NCBI GenBank assembly: GCA_002238415.1
Contig: MPMI01000001.1
Location: 186,001-250,000 of the forward strand
Reading direction: 5' to 3'
Source: Desulfurellaceae bacterium bin18
GTDB lineage: Bacteria > Desulfobacterota > Binatia > Bin18
Length of the DNA: 64,000 bases
Part shown: in pieces, positions 41,356-50,893 of the stretch
Position numbering within the stretch: position 1 is the first letter of the stretch
How the letters are laid out: each line of letters starts with the position of its first letter
The notes under the pieces: model-generated
The model's database searches: none
What the model was told of the DNA's origin: nothing
Seen by the model: only the letters and a program-made list of their open reading frames with translations
Translations under genes and position numbers: made by a program

Positions 41356-42852
41356 TTATTTCCGTTCACTTCCCCATAGAGCCCAGGCAATTACACCAGG
41401 AAGGAGCGCGAAAAGCTCCAGACAGTCAATCAGAGTACGGGAAGAAAGAGAACCGCCCACAAATTCGGCTATTATGGTTATAGGCATAACACCCACAAAC
41501 GTTACGATCACCATTGCATTAAAGAAGGACCAGACGAACCAAGGCAACAAAAGCACATAACGTAAAATTCCTTGACCCTGGAGTCCTTTTCCAGTCTTGT
41601 ACTGATACGCTACTATGCTCGACACTAACGCCATTCCCCATAATAACTCTTGGCCCCACAACCACTCAGGATATATGGACGCCAAGAAGGCAGCTATTCC
41701 ACACTGAAGGTAGAGGAGACTAGCGGTGATTCCGACCCTCTTCGGTCTAATTTCAGAGTCGGCGTTCTGTTGCTCTGAAGATTTGGTCGGTACTTGACGG
41801 GGATTTGCTTTCGGTGAGCTGGCGTCCGGCACTCGCTCCGGCGGCGGGGCTTCTTGTGCGGATTGGTCTTGATGTTCTCTGTGGCGTGCAATACGTTGCC
41901 ATTCCGTCGGGTTCTGGCTGGGCCGCAGGGCTTCTCTCGCAGGTCGGACCCGGCCTCCCGTGTGGCCGGGAAGTGACTTCCGCCACTGGGCGATGCTTTG
42001 TGGCCGGTCCTGTTTGTTTACCTGGATAGCCCAGTCAATTGTGGCGAGGAGCCGGGCGTCGTATAGACCTTTACCAACTGTTACCGCCGGAGTCAGGTCT
42101 TGGTCGTCTCCGCGTTGGTTGAGAGATCGGGTTACGGCATCGGGCAGCTCCGCCTCCGTTATCCCGCTCACACACCGGTAGGCCACCATGCCCAGCGCGT
42201 AGAGGTCAGTCCACGGTCCTACGTTTTCGGCTTTGGTCGCGTGTTGCTCAAGCGGCGCATAACCCGGCGTCAAAATCGCTGTTAGGCTCTTGGACCGCTG
42301 CCCCACGGCTTGCCGGGCCGCACCGAAGTCCAGCACCACGGCGCTCCCGTCCGAGCGCACCATCAGATTGCCCGGCTTGAGGTCCCGGTGGACGTAGCCG
42401 GCGGCATGCATCTCTTCTAAGCCGCTCAATACTTCGTGAATGAGCCGTTGGAGGGCCTCGGCTGGGAGGGTGGTATGCCTCGCGAGCAGTGCGCTGACGG
42501 TCTGGCCCTCAACGTATTCCAACACCATATAGGCCGTGCCGTTGCCTTCGAAGAAGCGGTAGACTTTATTCAAATGCGGGTGGTCAAAACGGGCCAGGGT
42601 ACGGGCTTCGTCCAGAAAACGGCTCAAGCCCCACTCATAGTCCGTAGTGTCGGCGCTCGAATTGGGTACGACCGTTCCGTTGTTTGTGCGTGTGGCGAAT
42701 TCGCTGGGCAGGTATTCCTTGATCGCTACGACTTTGTTGAGGTTGGTATCGTTAGCCCGATAGGTGATGCCAAACCCGCCCGCCCCGAGCACCTCGCGGA
42801 CCGTGTATTCCTGTAACCGGGTGCCCGCCGGCAGGGCGTTGATGTGGTCCAT
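41356..42852 (-). CDS. Membrane-anchored Ser/Thr protein kinase
   Basis: A 498-residue Hanks-type kinase. The Gly-rich loop is GAGGFG at 23-28, the ATP Lys is Lys45 in VVAIKEYLP, the catalytic loop is YVHRDLKPGN with HRD at 155-157 and DFG at 175-177, and an activation-loop TPGYAPLEQ follows. A Pro/Arg-rich linker leads to three or four hydrophobic helices at the C-terminus, so the kinase domain faces the cytosol. ATG 42852 follows AAAGG; GTG 42861 is the alternative. It is 17 bp from the MBL gene upstream and 78 bp from the HEPN gene downstream. Confidence 0.9.
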   Translation of the reverse strand: MDHINALPAGTRLQEYTVREVLGAGGFGITYRANDTNLNKVVAIKEYLPSEFATRTNNGTVVPNSSADTTDYEWGLSRFLDEARTLARFDHPHLNKVYRFFEGNGTAYMVLEYVEGQTVSALLARHTTLPAEALQRLIHEVLSGLEEMHAAGYVHRDLKPGNLMVRSDGSAVVLDFGAARQAVGQRSKSLTAILTPGYAPLEQHATKAENVGPWTDLYALGMVAYRCVSGITEAELPDAVTRSLNQRGDDQDLTPAVTVGKGLYDARLLATIDWAIQVNKQDRPQSIAQWRKSLPGHTGGRVRPAREALRPSQNPTEWQRIARHREHQDQSAQEAPPPERVPDASSPKANPRQVPTKSSEQQNADSEIRPKRVGITASLLYLQCGIAAFLASIYPEWLWGQELLWGMALVSSIVAYQYKTGKGLQGQGILRYVLLLPWFVWSFFNAMVIVTFVGVMPITIIAEFVGGSLSSRTLIDCLELFALLPGVIAWALWGSERK

Positions 42853-42869
42853 GCGGAGCACCTTTCATT

Positions 42870-43577
42870 CTATTCCTTTTCCCTCTCAGGGTTGGGCACC
42901 ATTTTGCCATGACCGGGGATAATCCAGTCCGCGCGCTGTAAAACCTTTTCTCGGCTCGCATTGAGCGCCTCTTGGTTCCAGGTCAGCGGGGCGTCGCCGG
43001 GTGTGATGTCCGGGAATGCCCAGGTATGGGTCAGGACGTAGGTCCCCTGGGCCGTCTCGACGACCAGCGACGCGTCCTCTTCGGTGTGTCCTGGGGTTTG
43101 TAGCACTCGTATGCCGGGTGCAATGGCATACTCATCGCCATGATCTTCCCACAGGTCGCCTGTATACGTCGCCCAAAAGTCGACCAGTTGGGCGTGAGGG
43201 AAGAGGGCAATATTCACGGTATGGTCGGGATGGTGATGGCTGATAAAGATATGGGTGACATCCTCAGCCGAGACCCCTTCTTTTTTCAGCGCGTCAAGGA
43301 TGAGAGACCGCTCTGCAACCATGCCGGGATCGGCGACCAGCGTGACACCCTCGCCTCGGACCAGGGCAACTGTACCCGCCACATGTCTAGCGCCGTCATC
43401 AGTCACACCGGGCATGGGCTGTCGCCCTTCTATCGGCTTGACATAGCCTTCGAGCAGAACGGTGACGGTGTTCGTGTTTGGTGTTTCTTGTCCCTGTATT
43501 CCGAGGGGCGTACAAATAAACACAGCCGCCATGAGTCCAGCCAGAGCGACGAATCTGCATCTTTTTGTGTGCATCAT
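42870..43577 (-). CDS. Exported MBL-fold metallo-hydrolase
   Basis: A 235-residue metallo-beta-lactamase-fold protein with an N-terminal signal peptide (VALAGLMAAVFICTPLG). The metal motif is HHHPDH at 114-119 within IFISHHHPDHTVN, followed by the His in TPGHTEEDAS and another in PGHGKM. It resembles MBLAC1-type hydrolases rather than beta-lactamases. GGAGGGAGAT precedes ATG 43577. It is first of a three-gene unit with the kinase and the HEPN protein, though a secreted enzyme next to cytosolic regulators is odd and may be chance. Confidence 0.85.
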   Translation of the reverse strand: MMHTKRCRFVALAGLMAAVFICTPLGIQGQETPNTNTVTVLLEGYVKPIEGRQPMPGVTDDGARHVAGTVALVRGEGVTLVADPGMVAERSLILDALKKEGVSAEDVTHIFISHHHPDHTVNIALFPHAQLVDFWATYTGDLWEDHGDEYAIAPGIRVLQTPGHTEEDASLVVETAQGTYVLTHTWAFPDITPGDAPLTWNQEALNASREKVLQRADWIIPGHGKMVPNPEREKE

Positions 43578-43735
43578 ATCTCCCTCCTGTATGCTCCCTG
43601 ACATAGCATTCCGGTCTGTGGGGGACTAGTCGTCTCGTTTCTCGCTTTTTTTGTTCCGTGTGGTTATTATCACTGGCAGCGGGACGGTGGCGAATGCAGC
43701 GCTACGAGTAGAAACAGAAGAAACAGGAGACGCAG

Positions 43736-45076
43736 ATGAGCGACCTCTCCTCTGACGAGATTTTACGTCTGACTCGGGAATACGGCCTCTACGAATGGGC
43801 CGCGCAGAAGGCGGTGAAGCCGCTCAGCGTTGACCATGCTCAGGGCGTCTACTTCTGGACGACCGACGGCAAGCGCTTTCTCGACTTCAACTCGCAACTG
43901 ATGTGCGTCAATATCGGCCACGGTGATGAGCGTGTCCTGACCGCCATTCGGGAGCAATCCGAGAAGCTGACCTATGTGATGCCGCATCTTGTGACCGAGC
44001 CGCGGGCCAGGCTGCACCAACTTCTGGCCGAGGTCACCCCTGGTGCCCTCAAACGATCCTTTCTCACACTGAGCGGAGCGGAGGCTAATGAACATGCCGT
44101 ACGGATCGCTCGCTTGGTCACGCAGCGTCAGAAAATCCTTGTCCGGTATCGTTCCTATCACGGCGCGACAGCCGGGGCTGTCAGTCTGACCGGAGAGCCG
44201 CGCCGCTGGGGAGCCGAGCCAGGTATCCCCGGTGTTGTGCGGGCCATGGACCCCTACCGCTATCGGTGCCGCTGGTGTCAGGAGCAGCCGGCCTGCAACC
44301 TCAACTGCCTGAATCACGTCGAAGACGTCATCCGGTTTGAGGGGGCGCACACGATTGCCGCCGTGCTGATTGAGACCGTGACCGGAACGAATGGCATCAT
44401 CATTCCACCCGACGGCTATCTGCCGGGGCTGCGCACCTTATGTGATAAATATGGCATCCTGCTGATCGCCGATGAGGTCATGAGCGGCTTTGGCCGGACG
44501 GGGGAATGGTTTGCAGTCAATCACTGGGATGTCGTGCCTGACATCATGACGCTGGCAAAGGGATTAACGAGCGCCTATCTGCCGCTTGGCGCCATTATGG
44601 TAAACGACGAAATCGCGGCCCATTTTGAAGACAATGTCCTGTACGCCGGGTTGACCTATGGGGCGCATCCGGTCTCCTGTGCCGCCGCGGTCGCCACCAT
44701 TCAGGTCTACCGGGAAGACGGCCTGATTGAGCATGCCAAAAAGATGGGGACCATTCTGGCGCACGAAATGGAACGCTTACGGAATAAGCATCCCTCAGTT
44801 GGAGAGACCCGTTCCATCGGCCTGTTTGGCCTGTTCGAACTGGTCAAAAACCGTCAGACGCGCGAGCCGCTAGCCCCCTTTAATGCGACGGCTGCCGAGA
44901 TGGGGCCCATGGCTCAGCTCGGCGCGTTTTTTCGAGAGAACGGGCTTTTCACCCTGGTCCGCTGGAACACTTTTTTTGTGAATCCGCCGCTGTGTATTAG
45001 CGAAGAACAACTCCGCGAGGGATTGGCGATTATTGACCAGGCGCTCGATATTACTGACGCGGCCGTCTCGGCCTGA
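43736..45076 (+). CDS. Class III PLP-dependent aminotransferase
   Basis: A 446-residue enzyme of the acetylornithine/omega-aminotransferase group. The PLP Lys is Lys275 in TLAKGLTSAYLPLGA, preceded by LLIADEVMSGFGRTGEWFA for the Asp that holds the pyridine nitrogen. The region KRSFLTLSGAEANEHAVRIAR contacts the phosphate. It resembles taurine-pyruvate and beta-alanine aminotransferases. It precedes the solute-binding protein gene by about 80 bp. AGGAGACGCAG is the ribosome site. Confidence 0.92.
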   Translation: MSDLSSDEILRLTREYGLYEWAAQKAVKPLSVDHAQGVYFWTTDGKRFLDFNSQLMCVNIGHGDERVLTAIREQSEKLTYVMPHLVTEPRARLHQLLAEVTPGALKRSFLTLSGAEANEHAVRIARLVTQRQKILVRYRSYHGATAGAVSLTGEPRRWGAEPGIPGVVRAMDPYRYRCRWCQEQPACNLNCLNHVEDVIRFEGAHTIAAVLIETVTGTNGIIIPPDGYLPGLRTLCDKYGILLIADEVMSGFGRTGEWFAVNHWDVVPDIMTLAKGLTSAYLPLGAIMVNDEIAAHFEDNVLYAGLTYGAHPVSCAAAVATIQVYREDGLIEHAKKMGTILAHEMERLRNKHPSVGETRSIGLFGLFELVKNRQTREPLAPFNATAAEMGPMAQLGAFFRENGLFTLVRWNTFFVNPPLCISEEQLREGLAIIDQALDITDAAVSA

Positions 45077-45155
45077 CGGCTCTTCCCGGGAGCGGGCGTG
45101 CATGAACACCAAATCCTCTGTACCGATTGCAAGCTGAGCGAAAGACGAGGAGAGC

Positions 45156-46469
45156 ATGAGAGCAATAACGAGGAGAGCGCTGCTCCGTTCCGGTCTCACT
45201 TGGTGCGCGGTTTCCCCCTGGCTGAAGCCCCTGGGGGCGATCGCTGACACGGACGCCAGCCCGCCAGCTCCGCAGATGTCGCCCGGTGTGACCGATACCG
45301 AGATCGTTCTCGGTATATCCGCGGCCTTCTCTGGCCCATCCCGGGGTTTGGGTATCGAACTGTATCGCGGCGCCAGCGCCTACTTCGACCACGTGAATGA
45401 GCAGGGGGGGATCGCCGGTCGCAACGTAATTCTCAAAACGTATGATGATGGCTACCAACCCGCCCCTTCTGTTAAGAATACCCTGAAGCTGATGTTGCAA
45501 GACCAGGTGTTTCTGCTCTTCGGTTACGTTGGAACCCCAACGGTCACGCGGGTCCTGCCCATGCTCAAGAAGTTCCAGGACAGGAATATCTTTTTGTTTT
45601 TTCCCTTCACCGGTGCTCAGCCACAGCGGGAACCTCCCTATGGCGACTTTGCGTTCAATCTGCGTTCCTCCTATCGCCAGGAAACCGCCGGTCTGGTCGA
45701 TAATTTCGTTGGCATCAACCGGAAACGTATCGCCGTGTTCTACCAAGCCGATGCCTATGGGCGCAGCGGCTGGGCGGGCGTCCGGCGCGCCCTGAAGCAC
45801 TACGGAAGGCAGATTGCGGGCGAGGCGACCTACCGCCGCGGCACGAGGTTCACCGCCAGCCTGCGCAGACAGGTCGAAATCCTCAAGGCGTCCCAGCCCG
45901 AAGCCGTGATCTGTATCGGTTCCTACGCGGCCTGTGCGGGTTTTGTCCGCGATGCTGTCAACCTCGGCCTGCAAGTCCCGATTGCCAACCTGTCCTTTGT
46001 TGGCAGCGAGAACCTCTTGAAACTCCTTAGTCACTGGGCGCTGACTGAGGGGCGAGGTGACATCGAGTCGTATACCCGACTGCTCGTCAACTCCCAAGTG
46101 GTTCCGAGTTACGAAGAGGCCTCCATGCCAGCCGTCAGAGAGTATCGCGACTTGATGCGACTCCACAATCCGCAGCCGCCCATAGAACTGCTGAAAGAAC
46201 CCTATCTACCCTCTGAGCACAGCTTCGTCAGTCTCGAGGGATTTATTAATGCCAAGTTGATGGTCGAAATCCTGCGTCGGCTGGGCGACAAGCCGGAACG
46301 GAGCCAGCTTGAGCGTACCGTTTTCACCGTTCAGGATTTTGATTTGGGTATCGACGAACGGGCCTCTTTTGGTCCCGACCGTCGTCAGGGGCTCCAGCAG
46401 GTCTATTACACCGTTGTTGACGAGGGCCGTTTTGTCATGCTGGACAACTGGGAGGACAGGTTTGCCTGA
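45156..46469 (+). CDS. Periplasmic solute-binding protein (Peripla_BP_6, type I)
   Basis: A 437-residue binding protein of the branched-chain amino acid/urea/amide type. The N-terminus RRALLRSGLTW has a twin-Arg and could be a Tat or Sec signal. The mature part has ILGISAAFSGPSRGLG-like text (VLGISAAFSGPSRGLG), LYRGASAYFDHVNEQGG and KTYDDGYQPAPS, all typical. There are no permease or ATPase genes beside it; instead, one base after its stop, comes a HAMP sensor. It may therefore bring a ligand to a receptor rather than to a transporter. Confidence 0.85.
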   Translation: MRAITRRALLRSGLTWCAVSPWLKPLGAIADTDASPPAPQMSPGVTDTEIVLGISAAFSGPSRGLGIELYRGASAYFDHVNEQGGIAGRNVILKTYDDGYQPAPSVKNTLKLMLQDQVFLLFGYVGTPTVTRVLPMLKKFQDRNIFLFFPFTGAQPQREPPYGDFAFNLRSSYRQETAGLVDNFVGINRKRIAVFYQADAYGRSGWAGVRRALKHYGRQIAGEATYRRGTRFTASLRRQVEILKASQPEAVICIGSYAACAGFVRDAVNLGLQVPIANLSFVGSENLLKLLSHWALTEGRGDIESYTRLLVNSQVVPSYEEASMPAVREYRDLMRLHNPQPPIELLKEPYLPSEHSFVSLEGFINAKLMVEILRRLGDKPERSQLERTVFTVQDFDLGIDERASFGPDRRQGLQQVYYTVVDEGRFVMLDNWEDRFA

Positions 46470-46470
46470 C

Positions 46471-47208
46471 ATGAAAATCCAAAAGCTTTTTCAGAAAACA
46501 CTGTTCGGCGTTTTTTCTCTGTTTGGTCTGATTAGCCTGTCCACCTCCGTGCTGTGTATTTATACCGTCGATACGCACTTGTCCGAGGAGTACGAGAGCA
46601 ATAGCAAAGACATCGCCAAGACCATTGCCGATTCCAGTGTGGACATTCTCTTGAATCGGGATCTGTCGGCACTGCAATCGCTCATCGATCAATTTGTCGA
46701 AATTCAGAGCATACGCTATATCTATATCACGGACGAAGAGGGCGAGTTTGTCGCCCATACGTTTGTTCCCGGTGTGCCCGAAGAAATTCGAACCGGAGAC
46801 CGGAATAACACGGCGACTGTGGAGCGCAGCCTGCCGGGGATGGGTGATTTTGTGGAAGTGGGTAGTCCGATTCTGGCCGGCGTTGCCGGCAGCGTTCATG
46901 TCGGCATGGACCCCGATCTGATTGCGCTGAAGATTCAGCGAGCAATCGGCCGCCAGGTCTATCTCATCTCCATTATTCTTGTTATTGGCGTTTTGGCTGC
47001 CATCTGGTTTGTCAACCTGGCGGCGAAGCCCCTGGGCGACCTCCTCGCCTATGCGGTTGCCCTCGCGCGTGACCAGGACAATGGAGCGGACGACACGCTG
47101 CTGGCACGCGACGATGAGGTTGGCCAACTCGCTCGACTCTTTCTCTATTTTTCAGAAGGTGTGCATGCCGAAGGGGAGCAGCGTGTGTCGGTTGGAAACG
47201 ATAGCTAG
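46471..47208 (+). CDS. HAMP-domain membrane sensor without a visible output domain
   Basis: A 245-residue membrane protein with a first helix (LFGVFSLFGLISLSTSVLC), a periplasmic region of about 130 residues with CACHE-like text (SIRYIYITDEEGEFVAHTF), a second helix (LISIILVIGVLAAIWFV) and a HAMP-like linker (KPLGDLLAYAVALARDQDN). It stops about 30 residues later, with no kinase, GGDEF or methyl-accepting part. The stop is followed by noncoding sequence; I see no frameshifted continuation. It starts one base after the binding-protein stop, so the two are surely co-expressed. Confidence 0.8.
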   Translation: MKIQKLFQKTLFGVFSLFGLISLSTSVLCIYTVDTHLSEEYESNSKDIAKTIADSSVDILLNRDLSALQSLIDQFVEIQSIRYIYITDEEGEFVAHTFVPGVPEEIRTGDRNNTATVERSLPGMGDFVEVGSPILAGVAGSVHVGMDPDLIALKIQRAIGRQVYLISIILVIGVLAAIWFVNLAAKPLGDLLAYAVALARDQDNGADDTLLARDDEVGQLARLFLYFSEGVHAEGEQRVSVGNDS

Positions 47209-47323
47209 GATGTGACCTCGGAGGATTTCCAAATAGTGCCTGGACCGCACGGGGCTGGCTGGCCCGCTCCGGACACCGTCTCGCGAGTGGTTGCGGTTGA
47301 TTGACGATTGAGAGTTCTTGGAA

Positions 47324-48628
47324 ATGGCGCAACAAAGACATATGCCGCGTGCGATGATCGCCCTGTTGTGTACGGTCCTGCAGATCTGCTTCGGGACCGT
47401 ATACGCGTGGAGTTTCTTTCAAACGTTGCTGGTCAGGCAGCTCGGCTGGTCATTTACGGAAACGGCCTGGGCCTTCAGCCTCGCGATCTTTTCGCTGGGT
47501 ACTGCGGCGGCCTGGGCCGGCACAATGCTGCCGCGGTTCGGCCCGCGCAAATTGGCCGTGGCCGGCAGCCTCATGTTCTCGGGTGGCTATGTGCTCGCCA
47601 GCCTTGCCTTGCACCTGGATATTATCGAGCTCTTTTATCTCGGCTACGGAGTGATCGGCGGTGCCGGTATCGGGTTTGGCTACGTGACGCCGGTCGCCAC
47701 CGTGGCGAAATGGTTTCCGGATCACAAGGGCTTAGTGACCGGGATCGTTGTGATGGGTTTTGGTGTGGGCGCGTTTCTTTTGAGTAAGGTGTTGGCCCCG
47801 CTGCTCGTGCTGCAAGCGGAGGGTGACTTGGCGCTCGTTTTCTTGTGGCTCGGGGTTGTCTTTGCCTGTATCTTATTGCCTTCCAGCTTTGCCCTGAGCG
47901 ATCCCCCGACCGCCGTGGCCACCGTGGCTGACGTCCAGCGCAGTGACGACCCCGACTCTGCGGCCCCCTACCTCCGGTCTTCGGCGTTTATCTTCATGTG
48001 GGTTGTCTTTTTCTTCAACATTGCCGCGGGCATCTCCGTTATCAGTTTTCAGTCGGAACTTCTGCAGGAAGTGTGGGGATTCGCCGACCCGTCCCTAGAG
48101 CCGGCAACGCTGGTCGAATACGGAGCGACACTGATCGCCGTCAGTTCACTGTGTAACGGTGTTGGACGGTTGTTCTGGGGGCTCCTCTCGGACCGTATCG
48201 GGCGCGTCCGGGTCTTCAGAATCCTGCTCGCCAGCCAGATGATCGTCTTCGGTATCTTGATGACGGAACGCAACCCCTGGATATTTGCGGCCCTGGTTTG
48301 CTACGTCCTCTTATGCTTCGGTGGCGGCTTTGCCACTATGCCTTCTTTCGTGCTCGACGTTTTTGGGACGAAAAAGATGTCCACGATTTACGGAACAATC
48401 CTGACCGCGTGGGCCGCGGCAGGGATCTGCGGTCCGCTCTATGTGGGACATTTGAAAGACCAATATCCCGACCGGGCTGTCATGTATTGCTTTTTGATCG
48501 GGATTCTGATGCTGGGCATTGGGTATGTCTTCTCGTATTTGCTGAACGATGATCGCATTCGCCTGCGTCGTCCGACCCTGGAAGGGACGCTGCGGCAGTA
48601 TGGCATTGTGTATCCTCGGCGCGCCTAG
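47324..48628 (+). CDS. MFS transporter, OFA (oxalate/formate antiporter-like) family
   Basis: A 434-residue twelve-helix transporter. The opening ALLCTVLQICFGTVYAWSFF is typical of OFA proteins. It also has GGAGIGFGYVTPVATVAKWFP in the fourth/fifth helix region and a cytoplasmic GLLSDRIGRVRVF loop like the MFS signature. Substrates in the family include oxalate, formate and pyruvate-like monocarboxylates. The start is ATG 47324 or TTG 47318; ribosome sites are weak. It lies downstream of the binding-protein/sensor pair and may be controlled with it. Confidence 0.88.
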   Translation: MAQQRHMPRAMIALLCTVLQICFGTVYAWSFFQTLLVRQLGWSFTETAWAFSLAIFSLGTAAAWAGTMLPRFGPRKLAVAGSLMFSGGYVLASLALHLDIIELFYLGYGVIGGAGIGFGYVTPVATVAKWFPDHKGLVTGIVVMGFGVGAFLLSKVLAPLLVLQAEGDLALVFLWLGVVFACILLPSSFALSDPPTAVATVADVQRSDDPDSAAPYLRSSAFIFMWVVFFFNIAAGISVISFQSELLQEVWGFADPSLEPATLVEYGATLIAVSSLCNGVGRLFWGLLSDRIGRVRVFRILLASQMIVFGILMTERNPWIFAALVCYVLLCFGGGFATMPSFVLDVFGTKKMSTIYGTILTAWAAAGICGPLYVGHLKDQYPDRAVMYCFLIGILMLGIGYVFSYLLNDDRIRLRRPTLEGTLRQYGIVYPRRA

Positions 48629-48963
48629 AGCCCGTTCCCCAATACGGTCAGGAGGTAAGTGGACAGTCCTGCCGTTCGTCCAGTACACTAGACGTATGGT
48701 ATATGCCTGTTCGCCCGACGACGGTTTCGACGATGAGGATGATGAGGACGAACGCTGCCCGTGCGTCATTCATATTCGATGGCCACGGCCGCCCGTCGTG
48801 AAGTCATTCCGACCAAAATAATCAAGAGTTCGGTCTGCCCGCCCCTGGCATAAATCATATGCCAGGCTTGCCTTCCGGGCCTGTTCTCTCTATAGAGAGG
48901 CGAGGGAAATGGCCCATGTGGCCAGATCGTATAGACGTGTCGTGCAAATAAAGGAGAGACGCT
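48629..48963. other. Intergenic region without a convincing gene
   Basis: A 335-bp gap. An acidic 41-codon frame (48696-48821) has no ribosome site, and minus-strand frames do not look conserved. Near 48890-48905 a small CTCTCT-ATAGAGAG palindrome lies upstream of the next gene. Nothing else is recognised. Confidence 0.5.
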
Positions 48964-50697
48964 ATGGCTGAGTTTGATGTGCATATTAAAGGGGGAGTGG
49001 TTGTTGACGGGACACGCGTCCCGCGCTTCCAGGCTGATGTCTGGATTAAGGATGGAAAGATCGCTCAGATTGGCGGTCGGACGGCTGGCGGAGCGAAGAA
49101 AGTCATTGATGCGGACGGGCTGATTGTTGCGCCTGGGTTTGTTGACCTGCATACCCATTATGACGCGCAGATTCGCTGGGACCCCTGGTGTACGATTTCC
49201 GGCTGGCACGGCGTGACCTCCGTGGTTCTCGGCAACTGCGGCTTTGGTTTTGCCCCGGTCAAACCTGATTTCCAGGAACGATCCATGCTCACCATGACGC
49301 GTACGGAAGCCATCCCGTACGATTCCATGAAGGAGGGCATGACTTGGGACTGGGAAACCATTCCTGAATATCTGGATTCGCTGGACCGCTCAGCTAAAGG
49401 CGTCAACTGTATTCAGTACATGCCCACTGCGTCGCTTATGACCTATGTCATGGGGCTGGAGGCCGCCAAGTCCCGTGCGGCCACACCCGCCGAAAAAAAG
49501 GAGATGCAGCGGCTCTTGCATGAAGGCATGGATGCCGGACTGTGTGGCTTCTCCATTCAGCGGCTTGGCCCCGACTCAACGCAGGCCGATTATGATGGCT
49601 CTCCCATGGTGACGGACATCATGGCGGACGAGGATATTCTGAATCTGGCCACAGTCCTGCGGGAGCGAGACGAAGGGTTTATCCAAATCACCCAATCAAC
49701 CGGACAGATTAAGGCTGATCTGGCCTTTTTGGAAAGGCTGGCGGAAACCGCCCGCCGGCCCATTCTGCACAACGTCATTGTTGCGGCCCGCAAAGACCCG
49801 AAAGTCCATCGTCGGAGCCTGGACTGGCTGGAGCGCTGCCGGGAGAGAAACCTGCCGATCTATGGCCAGACCGGAACGCATCGGACGGGTTTTGCGTTTA
49901 CGCTGGAACACTGGAATCTGTACGATGCCAGCCCGGCCTGGCGTGAGCTGACGACCGGAACCAAAACCGACAAGCTGGCCAAGATGAAAAACCCGGCCCT
50001 GCGCGCCGCAGTCAAACGCGAGACCGAAGAAGCGGACCGGAAGCTGCAAGTCATCCAGGCCGGTGTTGGCGGCCCGATTCCCAGACTGATCGTTCAGACG
50101 GCCAATAATCAAGCCGAACTGGAACCCTATGTGGGCAAATCCGTCGGCCAGATTGCAGAAGAAGAAGGCAAAGACCCCATCGACGTCATGCTCGACCTGT
50201 CGCTGGCCGGTGATCTGAATGTCGAATTCCTTGGACCGGACCGGGGTTTTAATGCCGAGCATACGGCGGAGATGATCAACGCCTCGTATTTCACCGTTCC
50301 GGGAGCCTCGGACGGTGGTGCGCACACCAAGTTCTTCACGGGTGGCGCGTTTACGACCGACTTCCTGCGCTGGCTGGTTCGGGATGAACAACTGGTGAGC
50401 TTGGAAGAAGCACATTACCGGCTCTCCGCGCTACCGGCTCATGCGGCCGGCTTCCACGATCGTGGCGTGTTACGTGAGGGCGCAGCGGCCGATGTGGTAG
50501 TCTATAACCTGGACGAGTTGGACATTGAGCCGAATTGGATTGGCGAGATAGTGCATGATTTCCCAGGGAATGAATGGCGCCGGATTCAGCGGGCCAAAGG
50601 CTATCACGCAATTCTGGTGAACGGAGTCCAGACGTTTGAAGGTGGCGAGTGTACTGGAGAAACACCGGGCCAGTTGCTCCGCAACGGGAGGGGCTAA
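48964..50697 (+). CDS. N-acyl-D-amino-acid deacylase-like amidohydrolase
   Basis: A 577-residue paralogue of the deacylase at 6413-8101. It has the HxH metal motif at His63-x-His65 in DLHTHYDAQ, a later SDGGAHTKFF segment with the final Asp, and REGAAADVVVYNLDELD near the C-terminus. AAAGGAGAGACGCT precedes the ATG. It stands alone between the MFS gene and a small zinc-ribbon gene. Specific substrate unknown; D-aminoacylase, hydantoinase-like or lactam hydrolase roles are all possible. Confidence 0.87.
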   Translation: MAEFDVHIKGGVVVDGTRVPRFQADVWIKDGKIAQIGGRTAGGAKKVIDADGLIVAPGFVDLHTHYDAQIRWDPWCTISGWHGVTSVVLGNCGFGFAPVKPDFQERSMLTMTRTEAIPYDSMKEGMTWDWETIPEYLDSLDRSAKGVNCIQYMPTASLMTYVMGLEAAKSRAATPAEKKEMQRLLHEGMDAGLCGFSIQRLGPDSTQADYDGSPMVTDIMADEDILNLATVLRERDEGFIQITQSTGQIKADLAFLERLAETARRPILHNVIVAARKDPKVHRRSLDWLERCRERNLPIYGQTGTHRTGFAFTLEHWNLYDASPAWRELTTGTKTDKLAKMKNPALRAAVKRETEEADRKLQVIQAGVGGPIPRLIVQTANNQAELEPYVGKSVGQIAEEEGKDPIDVMLDLSLAGDLNVEFLGPDRGFNAEHTAEMINASYFTVPGASDGGAHTKFFTGGAFTTDFLRWLVRDEQLVSLEEAHYRLSALPAHAAGFHDRGVLREGAAADVVVYNLDELDIEPNWIGEIVHDFPGNEWRRIQRAKGYHAILVNGVQTFEGGECTGETPGQLLRNGRG

Positions 50698-50790
50698 GCG
50701 TCGTTTCCTTTGCGCCTCTCAGAGTGGCGACGTGGTCGCCCGCTGTCTTCCCGTGACGCATTGTATTCCCGTGATTCATACAGGGGTTGG

Positions 50791-50812
50791 GGCGGGGTTC
50801 AAATCCGCCCCG
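50791..50812. other. Hairpin resembling a tRNA T-arm, not a tRNA
   Basis: GGGCGG around a GTTCAAAT-type loop pairs with CCGCCC. It follows the deacylase stop by about 90 bp and may be a terminator stem without a T-run. Confidence 0.35.
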
Positions 50813-50893
50813 ACTCTGTTCAGCCCGCGCCCTGCCTGGTATACTTGAGGCACCTTTATAAAAAACCCATCCACGCGAAGGAGGTGGAGAGCA

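Noticed and set aside
48696..48821. Acidic 41-codon frame with a DDEDDEDE run upstream of the second deacylase
   Set aside because: No ribosome site and low complexity; the opposite strand frames are equally poor.
50740..50815. GGGTTCAAATCC-like sequence resembling a tRNA T-arm
   Set aside because: No acceptor, D or anticodon arm can be formed with the upstream bases.
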